From contig OY365810.1 in NCBI GenBank assembly GCA_959347315.1, positions 4,323,467 through 4,387,466 on the forward strand: a stretch of DNA of 64,000 nt, read 5' to 3'. The DNA comes from Bimastos eiseni. Lineage: Eukaryota; Annelida; Clitellata; Crassiclitellata; Lumbricidae. Position 1 is the stretch's first letter. The number at the start of each line of letters is the position of its first letter. Shown in pieces: positions 10,714 through 22,547 of the stretch. The notes under the pieces are model-generated. The model searched no databases. It was not told the origin of the DNA and saw nothing but the letters and a program-made list of their open reading frames with translations. Made by a program: the position numbers and the translations under genes.

Positions 10714-11454
10714 ATAAGATACAATATAATAACATTTATTTTATATATTTTTAGTTGACAGCAATTCGACTTGGAGAGGTAGAAAGACATTAAAATTGCA
10801 TTATCGATTTTTTTTATTTTTGATGGATTTTATGGATTACGGCAATGATTCTGTATGAAGCCAGAGCTCTGTGTAGGCCAAGTTTATCTTTTTTGTTTTC
10901 AGTAAATTTATATTAAAGTTTATTAGTAAAGCCTAATAACTTTATTATAAATCTTTTAAAAAATATTCTACTATTAAATTAAAAAGAATTAATTCGTAGT
11001 TGCAGCAATAAGCAAACTTCTAAAGTTCGCAGAGTGAAATTTATGGATTTCAATCAATATCAGAAAATGGTTCAAGATGATTAATCTGCTGAGCACAATA
11101 AATTCTAGTTTGTTCATCAGATAGATATGTAGGCTATCTCTTGTATGGGCGTTATGTGACTGATGAACATAAACTCGGTATTGTGGAGCATTGTCAACTC
11201 TCACAAGAACTTGAAATTTAATTGGGACATCAAGCATATTGTTTATAATCAGAAATTTGGCATTCATTCGCTTTAGTGTAATTAATTATTTATGAAAACG
11301 TCCAACGTCGTTTTAGCGTAATTAATTGCTTACGCATAATAAAAGCGGCCCTTGGCATAAGTAGACGATGGATCGATGAAAATGATGCAAAAATGAAAGC
11401 GGCATAAAAGAAAATATTATGTTTAATTCAAATTATTCTCATCAAGCCGACAGA
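10714..11454. other. no gene recognised
   Basis: AT-rich spacer between the NHL pseudogene and the first minisatellite block. Two ATTAATT-rich copies (TTTTAGCGTAATTAATTG-like) lie at 11,270-11,330. Confidence 0.35.
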
Positions 11455-11830
11455 AAACTTTCACTTAAACGGAATTCTTTTCATTAATCCACTTCCATTG
11501 AAGTAGAAATCTGTTCATCAACCTATCTTCCATTTAAACAGAAATCTTCACGTCCAGTTTCTACAGGTTTGATTCTTTTCATCAATCCAGCTTCACCTCA
11601 AGCATGATTCTTTACATCAAAATTCGACCTCCTTTTAAAAAGAATTATTTTCATCGCCCCCAGCTTCTACTTAGGTATGATTCTTTTCATCAATCCAGCT
11701 TCACCTCAAGCATGATTCTTTACATCAAAATTCGACCTCCATTTAAAAAGAATTATTTTCATCGCCTCCAGCTTCTACTTAGGTATGATTCTTTTCAGCA
11801 CATCCAGCTCTCATTTAAGCGCGATAAATC
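11455..11830 (+). repeat. dispersed ~45-bp minisatellite, block 1 (+)
   Basis: Degenerate head-to-tail copies of a unit whose core reads ATCAATCCAGCTTC, then CATTTAAGCATGATTCTTTT. Two near-identical double units sit at 11,600-11,690 and 11,697-11,790. The same unit occurs in other blocks in both orientations. Confidence 0.8.
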
Positions 11831-12124
11831 CATTGGGAAATGCATAATGTGCATGACGTTAATTAATTGCGTTATTTATTTTCTGGATAATATTTTTGAA
11901 TTAATTGCTCTAAAGCGAAGGATTACCAGAAATTCTATAGTGCCTTGATAACTAGAATGCTTCTACTGATCGACGGCAAAACAACAGACCTACACGTAAA
12001 AATCTGACATTTTCTATGTAAGCAGTACACTTTGCTAATATGAGTTGTCATAGCAACTGATCAGACTTTGCAGACAACTTGATTTTTGTGGCGTTGATCT
12101 GAAGTGGCTACTATTACACTACGG

Positions 12125-12225
12125 ACAACGCCTCTAATACCATGTAGCACTCGTGCATGATGTGGTGTCCTGCGTTTGGCTTTCGAGCAGCACTTTAAAT
12201 ATACAGATTACAGTACGATTTCGAT
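12125..12225 (+). mobile_element. LINE 3'-tail fragment
   Basis: GTCCTGCGTTTGGCTTTCGA with a following GATTACAGTACGATTT matches the tail of the LINE at 1,095-1,169. It is a short piece. Confidence 0.45.
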
Positions 12226-13139
12226 GCATCCAGTCGGTAAGCTGAATTCCGCACATAATGAGACGCAAAACGAAAAGCAAAAAGCTTCAAGACGGCAATC
12301 ATTCGGGTATTTTCAGCAGGGGCCAATAATTCTGAACTATTTTTAGAATTTAGTATTTAGTATCTACTGCGCATAGCCCATATCCCTACAGGTTGGACAA
12401 AGACTGAGTAGCCATGAGTGTGCGGCGGACTAGTCTAGAAGCAGGCCCACAGCATAAATGTAGGCCTACAGTGTGAGAACAAATTTAGGGAACGTCAAAA
12501 GCGAATGTCATTTAGTTTGTCGCAAACAGATTAACTCAGTTCATTCGATGCTACTACAACGAAGGTTACAGGTATAGCCTAAATATATCGTTCATAAGTG
12601 CCAGATCAGATTGCTAGTTAACCTGATGTTCTATTATTCCCGTCCACACTTACAGGACAATCGAAACGTCACTAGGCCTAATGCATGTCAGTGCCTGCAG
12701 CAAATGGGGTCAACGGCGGCCATGATAGTAATCTACAGCACGAATATAATAAATGCTACTTTGGGGATATGTAGAAATGGATCAAGGGTACATACTCACG
12801 TTTGAAATCTCTATTTTGTCAAACTCTTTTGAGACAAGTGGTAAATGTATAATTACACGAAAGAGCAGCAAAGTCTATTTCTCAGAAGGAGAGGAAAGCG
12901 TCTATCATCAGTGACTGATATTCACTCAACCAGTGAATTAAAGACGAGGATGGTAGGCGATAAATATTTATGAACAATAGCCTACTTGCCTGTTGACAAA
13001 ATTTAGAGTAGCAACCAAAATCTAAAATGACGGATTAACAATAGGCAGACTGAACTTATACAATAGGAGATATGACTTGAACAGAAAAAAACGATTGTTA
13101 AATTGTGCACTATTAACCATAAAAAACATTGACCTTATT
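12226..13139. other. no gene recognised
   Basis: Only short frames. No domain or repeat family could be named. Confidence 0.35.
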
Positions 13140-13315
13140 CTAATCCGTTCAACTACTAGTTAAAAATAGGGTCCTAGGACAGGACCTAAAACAGGACCTA
13201 GGTCCTTCTTGGGATGTCCTTCCTATTGATCTTGATTTTAGCACCCACATTTTTTATTCTGTTTGTCTTGCAATGAGGTCAATAAAAGGAATTTGTCATT
13301 GTCATTGTAAAGATG
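13140..13315 (+). mobile_element. possible LINE 3' tail
   Basis: Ends in GCAATGAGGTCAATAAAAGG followed by TTGTCATTGTCATTG. That is the kind of short tandem tail non-LTR elements leave at their 3' end. The coding part is too short to classify. Confidence 0.3.
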
Positions 13316-13641
13316 AGTTGAGGAAAGAACTATTGCACAAATAGAAATTGAATTTGTGAAAAAAATTCTTGGAAAATGAGGGTGCAACTGTCAAAGTTAG
13401 TTAAAAGAGTAATGATTTGTGGCGTACCATCAAGCCTTCTATTAAACGTAAAAACCTTGGTGATTTGGTAACAATAATGAATTTTATTTGAATTGATTAG
13501 TTCACTTTGCTCACAATGTTGTCCAAAATTAACAATCAAACTTTATCGAGATTAGATAGAGATTCACTCGGTGCAGGCAAGTAGAATGCTACTATAAAAA
13601 TATTTCAGCTTAAATTAATCCTGATTTGGGGGTTAATTGTC

Positions 13642-13647
13642 TATAAA
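13642..13647 (+). promoter_or_regulatory. TATAAA box candidate of locus A
   Basis: TATAAA lies 45 bases before the start codon at 13,687. A start site about 30 bases downstream would give a leader of only about 15 nt, so the assignment is tentative. A short out-of-frame ATG at 13,680 (six codons to its stop) overlaps the true start and could act as a small upstream ORF. Confidence 0.3.
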
Positions 13648-13686
13648 TCTCGACATGAATACATGGTTTCAAGGTACACATGAAAA

Positions 13687-13960
13687 ATGTCTCACGCTGA
13701 AGCAATACAGAAAAACCACGACGTTCTCCAAAGATGTACAACTATCAATTTCTATGTGATCGATTACCTAAGAGCCAAAGACGTCCTGGATGATACACAA
13801 GAATCTGATCTAAAAGCAGAAAGAAGTCACATAAGGCAACGAATTCTCTTGTTCCAATGGTTGAAGGCAGTCTCACCTGAACAATACGAATCCTTTCTGC
13901 AAGTGATGAAGTACACGGAACAAGGACATGTGGCAAATCTATTGAAAGAAAACAATGAAG
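13687..13960 (+). CDS. locus A exon 1: CARD domain
   Basis: First coding exon, ATG at 13,687 preceded by an in-frame stop at 13,681. It encodes about 91 residues that form one CARD: IQKNHDVLQR (helix 1), VIDYLRAKDVLDDTQESDLK (helices 2-3), the R..R..L.QWL helix and a closing T.QGHVANLL helix. CARDs assemble homotypically in death-fold signalling complexes (caspases, RIG-I/MAVS and NLR pathways). The exon ends GAA-G with donor GTAAAA at 13,961, a phase 1 junction after a Gly codon. The same pattern ends each following exon. Domain call is confident; joining to later exons is inference from phase and proximity. Confidence 0.85.
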
Positions 13961-14257
13961 GTAAAATCTGCTAAACTCATAACAATTATTCAATCTCAAA
14001 ATCAAGTACTGCATTCGTGAGATATATTTCCATGGATATGTTCAACATTTAAACATACACGTAAATGGCGATGTGTGGGGTCGGATACGGTAGGCTGCTG
14101 ATTAAGAAGTGTTGCCTTGCTTATTTCAAATGCCTAACACTATCAATGGAACATAAGCTGGATAGCATTTGAAAATCCTTCATACAAAGATATAATAACC
14201 AAAATATTTGTAACAATTTCAAACTGAAACAATATATATGTTTCTTTTTATCTGTAG

Positions 14258-14542
14258 ATGATTACCTGCCATTATCGAATGTGAAATACACGCGGTTACT
14301 GCAAATCCGACATAAAATGGCTCATGTGACACGAGTTGACAATGAAGTGATTGCAGAGCTAAGACGTATGAATGCAATAAGCATGACAGATGTTGATGAA
14401 ATAAGAGCGGAGAAAGCTGATTATGCTAAGGTTTCGAAATTGCTCAGCGCCATCATGAGACGAAACAACCACTCCTACAACAGTTTTCAAGAGGTACTCA
14501 GAAAAACAATGCAACCGGCTGCGGCAGAATTTCTTACCGAAG
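14258..14542 (+). CDS. locus A exon 2: second CARD domain
   Basis: Internal exon of 285 nt, phase 1 at both ends. The acceptor is TTTTTATCTGTAG and the donor GTACGT at 14,543. It encodes a second CARD: RLLQIRHKMAHVTRVDNEVI (helix 1 region), ELRRMNAISMTDVDEIRAEK (helices 2-3), then KLLSAIMRRNNHSYNSFQEV and a final PAAAEFL helix. It differs clearly from the first CARD, so the pair is an old tandem. The 297-bp intron between them is short for this locus. The symmetrical phase means it can be skipped or duplicated without a frame change. Confidence 0.85.
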
Positions 14543-14960
14543 GTACGTAGGCCTGTGATTATAATTATTATGATCTAAGCCAATTTTTATATTTCGTGGT
14601 TTTTTGATAACGAGAGTGTGTTAAAAGTGACTGGAAAACCAATGCAGTTTGTATGTTATAGGCCTAGTATTATGAGTATTACATCATTTAAACAATTAAT
14701 ATTTCAGCGTTAAATTCAGATTTAGATAAAGATGGCTTGGGGTGTAGGATGGAGTAGGCCTGGCCTGGTGCTGAAACCAAACGACCTGTCACTGCCAATC
14801 GACCCTTGTTCAGGATAGTTTGCTTAAATCCTTAGCATTTTATAATTTATTATTGCATGCAATCATACTCTAACAACACGAGCAAATGTAGGAATATGAT
14901 CTTCATGCATCAGTCAAACTTCAATATTGTATCCTGTATAAAACACATTGTCTATCATAG

Positions 14961-15344
14961 GTGAGATGCCGGCGGTGCATATCAACAACAACAGACCTGA
15001 TTTAGATGGACCCTTATCGCTATCTATTAACAACGTAATAAGGAACAAGAGATCAGATGACGCAGACATTAAACGCCTGCTAGCAGAAATGGACAGACTC
15101 GGCCTGAATATAGTGAGCGCCGAACCAGGTCAAAGCATCGTCATTTTCATCTATTGCAAAACAGTTGCAAGTGCAGTGCAATTTACGCAACTATTCAACT
15201 CCGGACGTCTAGAATATTTCCTAGGACACATTTTGAATCGACTGCTTCTAACAATAGAACCACACAACTGGAAAAAACTTGAATCGCGCATAATTCTGGA
15301 AGACGATGACATCGTCACTCTTGAAGAATTCACTGGAATTGAAG
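14961..15344 (+). CDS. locus A exon 3: TRADD-N-like domain
   Basis: Internal exon of 384 nt, phase 1 at both ends (acceptor CTATCATAG, donor GTAACT at 15,345). About 128 residues. After a polar Asn/Asp-rich lead, a helix (ADIKRLLAEMDRLG) precedes a beta-rich block GQSIVIFIYC, then a helix (ASAVQFTQLFNSG), LEYFLGHILNRLL and a second beta block IEPHNWKKLESRIIL. The Q.IV...C....F....G.L...L...L pattern fits the N-terminal domain of TRADD (TRADD-N), known to pair with death-fold domains in metazoan and bacterial immunity proteins. In TRADD this domain recruits TRAF proteins; here the role is inferred only. No stop or frameshift. Confidence 0.7.
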
Positions 15345-16024
15345 GTAACTGACTAATTTATAGGTTTGCCGACGGTTTGTCTCTCAATTGTTTCAACTGC
15401 AGTTGCCATATTAATGCGACTTGGAAGAAGTTACTGGAATTTAAAAAAATAAGCAGCTTGCAATGACACAGATTAGGCCATTGTGGCATAGTTTGTGTAG
15501 ATCATGAGTTGTCTGTATACGCTGAGCCCATCATGAGACAGGTTTTTCCTGAATTCTGAGGTGTCATCTTCATTATATTGACTGAATTTTTTAATGAATA
15601 TCTAAATATTATACATGTACTAGTCATACTTATTCCAACAGTTATTAATGTATCGTTTGATGAAAACCGTCTTTGATGATACCGTCTTTCTCTTTTATGC
15701 AAATTCTAAATATTGTGAATGCTCAACTGCAACGATCCGATTCTAAGGGTTTTAAATAGAGGTGCTACTAAGTATACTGATCTTTATACAAAGCCTGTTT
15801 GCGTTGGTAGGTTGGACGAAGCAAAGCTTCAATATACCGAAAACGTTCACCAAAAAATGTGAATGCCACGCCACCACGCAAACAGAAGAGGATTTACTCA
15901 CTCGAAAATATATAGGTTTTGTATATTAGAAATATACAGGTTTTGTATATTATGGAAGAGGGCTTTAGAAAGTTTTTAATTTTGAATTATTAAGTTATAT
16001 CGGGTGAGTTACTTTTGGGCAAAG
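15345..16024. other. intron of locus A, nothing recognised
   Basis: AT-rich intronic sequence between exon 3 and the MITE. No frame or repeat was named. Confidence 0.4.
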
Positions 16025-16954
16025 GGGTCGTCCCTAAATGACCTCTCGCGTCTAGAGGACAAATTAAACATTTGTGACGATGTGTGACGAGTTGGAGGGT
16101 CAAAGAAATGTGACGTCACATCATCAAAATCAAACATCAAAATGCATTATTTTATCAAAAGACCTTCAGTCCTTCACCATTTAAACAAGTTCCACTTAAT
16201 TAACAATAAATGTTACTACAATTTAACAACATTAATTATGATCATGGCAATTCTAACTATTGAATTGTTTAAATTTGTTTGCTTTACCGTTCGATGCCAA
16301 TACTTTGTCTTGGAAGTGAGGCAGCAATTCTGTGACGCACATGCATGCAGAAATCAATTATGCCGCCAAAACGCACGGGCTACAAAGAATCACAGTAATA
16401 ACCAGCTAAGGAAATACAAGAGAGCGTAGATTGGCTAGACGATGAAGAGCTGGATATGAATGGAATATCTATTGAACAGGATGATGAGATCCAAGCTCTC
16501 CCTATTTATTCAAGGGAGTCAATTTATATTTATTTATTCCTATTTATAATTTAAGGAGCAGCTTGCTTCTCTGTGGGAGAATGCCAGAATGGAGAAGCAT
16601 AAAGTTTGAATTGTTTCAAGTTTCTGTTAACCTCTTATGATATTTTTTAATAACAAATTGATTCTACCAGAGCTTTTCATCTTCAAGAATGCATAAAGAG
16701 TTTATTATTCAAACTTTCTTCATTTTTTCTTCTTTCTGCTTTCTGCTATATTGTTTTAAGTATTTTTATAGTTATAAATTCATTTTAATAGTCATAAATC
16801 AATTTGCATATAACATTCTGGACATCGCTATTGGGATGGTGCATAGCATTGTGACGTCATATTTGAGGGCGGTTATGACTTTTGTGACGACGCGTGATGA
16901 TTAGGTAGGTTCACAATTCGTCCAATACTGCGTGACGTCATTTAAGAACGACCC
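16025..16954. mobile_element. MITE-like element with imperfect inverted ends
   Basis: The left end GGGTCGTCCCTAAATGAC (16,025) mirrors the right end GTCATTTAAGAACGACCC (to 16,954) with a few mismatches. GTGACGTCA motifs lie inside both ends. At about 930 bp with no transposase frame, it is non-autonomous. A detached end of the same family lies at 50,895-51,010. The superfamily is not clear. Confidence 0.6.
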
Positions 16955-17289
16955 GAGGCGCAAGTAAAAAGCACTTAATCAACACTCGCACGACTGGCTG
17001 TAGCACAAACCAAAGTTAGTAAACAGAATATCAGATGCCATACAGAACAATGCAAGTTAAGTTCAAGGCTCTGCAGAGTGAAACATTGTTTAAGTTGCAA
17101 CCCCGGAATCTAGGATACTGAACGATTAAATACACAGATGATGTGCAGATGCGGAAATTAACACGACGATGCGGTCGCAAATGCACTATGTTAGGTTATG
17201 AACGAAATCTGCGTTTAAAATGGGTAAAAAGGTGCCAAGTTAAAAAAAAAGCAAGGTTTTTTTCTGGCCCCTCTTATATTTACTGTCGG

Positions 17290-17420
17290 AGGCCCCATCT
17301 GGTAGATGGCGCAATCGTTCCATTTCCTTTACAGATTTTTATTACATATAATTGATGATGTGAAGTTGCTCGTGGAGCTCGTCAGGGAGGACTCGTTCGA
17401 GTGGTTAAATGATATTTAAT
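17290..17420 (+). repeat. intron segment duplicated at 18,815-18,935
   Basis: The stretch TAGATGGCGCAATCGTTCCATTTCC through GGAGCTCGT...GACTCGTTCGAGTGGTTAAA recurs at 18,820-18,925. At the second site it leads straight into the exon at 18,985. At the first site no exon follows at the same distance. Confidence 0.75.
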
Positions 17421-17628
17421 TGTTTGCATTGTTGTAAGCTAGTCTGCATTTCGAACTGTGTTCGTTTTGGTTGACATTTTGATCATATTGACTTAACACC
17501 ATTCAGATTAGGTGTCTTCCAATTAGAATTATGATCATGGCAATGAGCAATGGGGGCGCTATGTAGCCTATGCTCATTTGCACTGAAAATGATTGCTGGT
17601 AAAATTTACACTATATTTCTAAACATAG

Positions 17629-17721
17629 ATCAACTTCGAGACATTTTTACATCAGCATATCACAAGCCAGTTGAACGGCGTATTTGGCAACACGTGGCAT
17701 CAAAGTCTGCAATTAATTCAG
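17629..17721 (+). CDS. locus A candidate linker exon (first copy)
   Basis: 93 nt, phase 1 at both ends. The acceptor TATTTCTAAACATAG contains a good branch-point word (CTAAAC). The donor GTTGGT at 17,722 is weak. It encodes about 31 residues (DQLRDIFTSAYHKP, then WQHVASKSAINSG) with no domain I know. The acceptor region and the first 80 bases after the donor are clearly related to those of the exon at 23,282-23,365, so the two form a duplicated exon pair. The frame matches the phase-1 rule of the whole locus. It could be a decayed copy because of its donor. Confidence 0.45.
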
Positions 17722-18074
17722 GTTGGTTCCTAAATCTAGTATGCCTTAATAATTAGGAAGCGAATTCACGAGTTACCTTTTACAATATTGCGCGATCAAT
17801 TTTAGGCACTTTCCCTCTATAATTTCTTCTACGGACATTTTCCCCAGCTATCCACCTCTCCCGACATTAAGCCCGTAGGGTATTTCCCTCCCGGACATGC
17901 CCCCGATTGATCACCTACCCAGCACTCATACTTATTGGCTGCATGATGTACATCGTACTGGCCATTTTAATTGAATAGGCTATGTATTAATGATTATTTA
18001 TAAATAAAACTGTGTTTGATATGTATGTATAACGGATTTTGACGAACCTCAGTTTAGGTTGGCCAAGAACACAT

Positions 18075-18720
18075 TAAAGCCATTTTTTCAATTTGAGAAA
18101 GTAGCTGGATTGATTAAATGGATTCCAGCGCAAATCGAAGCAGGAGAAGATCAACTGATAAAAGGAACAATGTTTAATTAGATCTATAAGAAGAATAGAT
18201 TAATGGAACCATGCTTAAATGGAAGCGAAATCAATGTAAAAATTATGATCGAGTAGAAGCGGGATGATGAGAAAATTCTGTATAGGTAGAGGCGGGATCG
18301 ATAGAAGCAATTCTGTTCATGTAGAAGTTGGCTTGATGAAAAGAATTATGTTTAATTAGGAGTTGGATTCACTTATGGAATAATTATTAATTTGAGGCCG
18401 GATAGATGAAAATATTCATGTTTAGTTAGATCTCTAAGAACTAAATTTAAGTAGATGCTGGATTGATGTAAAAACAATTAGACTTAAGTAGAATCGGGAT
18501 CTATGAGATTATCCCACTTAAATTTAGGCGGGATCGATGAACAATAATTCATGCTTAAATCGAAGCTGGATTGATGAAACATTCTTTTCTCAAAGGGAAG
18601 TTGCAGTGATGAAAAGAATAATGCCTAAACGAAAGCCGGATCGAGTCAATGAATTCTTGCAGAGGTGAAAGCTGGAATAACAATGCTTGCTAAAATATAC
18701 CTTCCTGCTGCTGAGTTTAA
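18075..18720 (-). repeat. dispersed ~45-bp minisatellite, block 2 (-)
   Basis: Same unit as block 1 but in opposite orientation: GAAGCTGGATTGATGAAA followed by AATTATGCTTAAAT-type words, about 14 degenerate copies. It lies in the intron before the exon at 18,985. Confidence 0.8.
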
Positions 18721-18814
18721 TCCAAAGAACAGTAACTTCGACGCTTATCGACCCTCACATTGCGAGATTAACAAGCGAAAATAAAAACATGGGTTTTTCG
18801 AGACCCTGTTTTAT

Positions 18815-18935
18815 CTAGTAGATGACGCGATTGTTCCATTTCCTTAAGAGATTTTTTATTACATATCATTGATGATGTAAAGTTACCGGAGTGGAGCTCG
18901 TTAAGGACTCGTTTGAGTGGTTAAACGAAATTTTT
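18815..18935 (+). repeat. second copy of intron segment 17,290-17,420
   Basis: Runs into the acceptor of the exon at 18,985. See the first copy for the shared wording. Confidence 0.75.
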
Positions 18936-18984
18936 TTATATTTTTATCATTCTTTTCTTAATTCTTCACTTCTCAATTTTAGAG

Positions 18985-19137
18985 CTATGTCCGTAAAATT
19001 CGATACATTGCATTGTAATGCAGGCCTCAATTGTGTGCAAAATTTAGGTCGACAGGAAAATACCGGAATAAGAGTTGAAAGATTACCAACCGTGAAAAAC
19101 TTTACGCAATCCAAGTTAAAAAAAGAGGACAATAAAG
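18985..19137 (+). CDS. locus A candidate exon, Cys-containing linker
   Basis: 153 nt, phase 1 at both ends. A long pyrimidine tract ends in TTTTAGAG before 18,985, and the donor is GTAATG at 19,138. About 51 residues, including HCNAGLNCVQNLG and a basic C-terminal part (KNFTQSKLKKEDNKG). There is no recognisable domain. Two cysteines seven residues apart, plus a His, could suit a small metal site, but that is speculation. The strong acceptor and phase agreement with the CARD exons support it as part of locus A. Using the first of two adjacent AGs would break the phase rule, so the second was chosen. Confidence 0.55.
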
Positions 19138-19179
19138 GTAATGCAAATTGCAGCGACAAGAATTATTTTTAGTAATCCA

Positions 19180-22060
19180 ACTACAATTTAAGCAAACTTG
19201 TTTTAATTAATCTTTCATCGAAACCGCTTCAATTTAAGCGAGATTGTCCCATCAAGCAAACTTCTGTTTTGCTAAAATCTCTCCATCGATCGATCTTCCA
19301 TTGGAGCGTAATCTGCTTCATCAATTCAGTTTCTACTTGCGCAAAATATTTTCATCGAGCCAGCTTTCATTCAAGCATGATTCAGTTTATCAATCCAGTG
19401 TCTACCTTCGCAGAATTTCATTTGATCCATCGAGCTCGAATTTTGTTATCAATTTAGCCTCCAATAAATAAATATTCGGTTACATGACATTTAATCACGC
19501 TACACTTAATCAAACAGAACTTAAACAACCATACTAATCTCGACGAAACTTAATCTCACGACACTTAACCTCGAGGACACTTAATATCGCGACATATAAT
19601 CGCGCGACACTTAGTCTCAGCGACATTGTTTCATCAAGCAAACTTCTGTTTTACAACTAGTTTGCACCATTATTAATTTATGTGGTGACAAATAAATATG
19701 TTTAATTAGAAGCCGTATCAAATACAAGAATGCGGTTTCAACGGAAGGGGAATACTCGCATACATGTAATGGTGATAATGATTGTGTATTTTATTCAGTT
19801 TATGTGCTAAACTCCTAGAATAAATGTGCATAAGTGAATCAAGCTCAGTTGAACCAAGTTTTATTAAGCGCGATTAAGTGTCGTGCGATTATGTGTCGCG
19901 AGATTAACTGTCGGCACACCAAATATTCATTTCGCAATTTCAACTTCTATTTAATTAGAATCTGTTATCGATTTTGCTTGCGTTTAGACGACAATCCTTT
20001 TATCAATCCACACACCACACTGAAGCAGAAATCATTTAATGAGTCCAGTTTCTGTATAAACAGATTTTTTCATCGAATCCGCTTGCATTTAAGCAAAATT
20101 ATGTCAGCTATCCATCTTCCCATTAAGCAATGTTATTTTCCTCAATTCCAGTTCTATTTAAGCATATTTCCATCCATCGATCCAGCTTCATCTTAAATCG
20201 AATTCCATAATGCAGAATTCTGTCATAAATTCAGCTTCCATTGAAGCATGATTCTTTTCGTCGACCCACCTTTGATTTAAGCAAAAATCTTTTCCTCAAT
20301 CCAGTTTATATTTACGAAGGATATTTGACATAAATCCAGCTTCCATTTGAACATATAGCTTTTCATCAGTCCCGGTCCCATTTAAGCAGATTCTTTTCAT
20401 CGACCATTCCATTTAAATCACATTTATATGCGTCAAAAGGGCCTCCATTTGAACTGAAATCATTTCGTCAATCAGCTTCTTTTAAAACAGAATTCTTATC
20501 AACTCTCCCATTTCCATGTACATGTAAGCATATTTCCTTCATCAGTGCAGCTTCCATTTCTTTTCTTTTCTTCGTGTACACCACATGGACACCAAATGGA
20601 CACCACATCCAGATTCCATTTGAGCATAAATATGTTCATCAATCCACCTTCTATTAGCGCTAAGTGCATTTATTCAGTCCGTCTTCAACCAAAGTGGATT
20701 ATTTTAATTGAGCAAACTTCCATTTAAGCAGAATTCTGTCATCAGTTCAGACTCGATTTGAGCAATGAGTTGTCATCAATTCAGCTTCTATTCATCGATC
20801 CAGCTTCCGTGTAGCAGGCATTCAATTTATCACTCCAATTTACATTTAGGCTGAAATCATTTTATCAATTCAGATTCTGTTAAAACTGAATTCTTTCCAT
20901 CGAATACGGTTGTTTTAAGTATAATTCTCTCATCAAAGTTTCCAATTAGACACCAAATCTAATCAAATTTATTCATATCAAATATGTCCATTTGTAATTG
21001 CAAAAGACAATGGCTAACATCTACATTTACATAGGCCCCTATTAACGTTCTAAATAACAGCAGCAGTAACTGTTGTCGGCAGCAACCACAAACCACGAAA
21101 CAAATAGGCTGCAAAGGAAAGAATCCCGCTATCGGGGCCTTTTCGACACATACCTGCGGCTTTTATTGACGGCTGAAGGATTTTTCAGCGGATAATATTG
21201 ATAAATGGAGTTTACATGAATTTACATTCAATACACAATACAGAATGCATAAATAACAAGGGTAACTGCAAGTAGCAAATTTGGACTTTAACACAAAATA
21301 AATAATCTCATTGAACTTTTCAAAACTTAATTAAGCATTAAAATGAGTCAATTTCTTGTTGCCTTTAGTTACACAACACGCTTTTATTGCCTTCAGTAAC
21401 ATGATTCTTTTCTTCGATCCACCTTCCATTTAATCATTAATCGTTTAATCTCTTCACCTATTATTTAAGCCGAATTCTTTCAATTTATCCAACTTCCGTT
21501 TAAGCATAACTGTTTTCATCATTCCAACAGTTCCAGGTTTTATTTAAGCAGGATCCATTTCGTCGATCTCGCTTCCATTCAGACCGTTCAGACGGCATTG
21601 TTTTCGTCAATCCAATTTACATTTAACCTGCTATTATTGTATCAGTTTATTTAAACTGAATTCCTTCCATCGATAACGCTCGTTTTCAGGCAGAATTTCT
21701 TCATCAACCCAGCTTGAATTAGTGCATGATTCTTATCCTCGATCCAGCTTCCATTTATGCATAAAATCTATTCATGAAACCCAGCTTCTATCTAAACAGA
21801 AATTTTATCAACGATCCCGTTTCCAACTGAGCAGAATAATCCTGACATCAATCCAGCTTCTACATGGTCATGATCCTCTTGATCAATCCTGCTTCCATTA
21901 AAGCAATAGTTTCGTGATCGATACAGCATTTTGTGAAGTTTTCGTTCACTGAAGAAGCTTCTTACATGTAGTAAACATATTCTTGCACATCAATGAAGCT
22001 GCTATTTACGAAAAAATCTTTTACCTCAATCCAACGTCCATTAGATGGATAATTATTTTC
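19180..22060 (+). repeat. dispersed ~45-bp minisatellite, block 3 (+), main block
   Basis: About 2.9 kb of degenerate copies of the block 1 unit (TCAATCCAGCTTCCATTTAA, GCAGAATTCTTTTCATCA) in + orientation. It is interrupted by a nested short repeat, CGACACTTAATC (19,475-19,620). The mirror of that nested repeat (GATTAAGTGTCGTG) lies at 19,855-19,915. A gap without the unit lies at about 20,990-21,370. The small frames here are products of the repeat. Confidence 0.8.
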
Positions 22061-22547
22061 ACCAAAGTGCTTACTATGCTCCGAGGTTGGGGCAAAAAAA
22101 CTAACGCATGAAGAGCGACGTAAGCGCAAAGGAGTCTGCTGAATTTTGCGCATTTGATCCCAAATTAACTGCTTCTTGGGCTCTTATTTATCTAAATGTT
22201 TTCAACGATAATTTCAAAATAAAATTACGTATATCTTATCGACGTGTGACAAACATTGACTATATTATATGCAGTGGACCTTCAATTAAAAATGTCAAAT
22301 CATAAACCACATAGAGTACGCCAAACCTAAAACACATCGAATTTGCACGAATCCCAAGACCCTGCCGGGCAGAATAGGGAGCAGCTGTCAGTCTTGCCCT
22401 TCATGGAGACGCTAGTTACTTAGAGGGCGCTATGTCAATTGTCTCAATGGATATTATGAAGGAATTTAATACTCCCCACATGAAACAGTTAGATAATTAA
22501 TCAAAGCTTATTTTCACCATAAATATCTATCTCTCTTTCTCTTCCGC
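22061..22547. other. no gene recognised
   Basis: Unassigned intronic sequence. A TTAGAGGGCGCTATGTCAAT word near 22,420 resembles retroposon tails elsewhere in the window. Confidence 0.35.
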
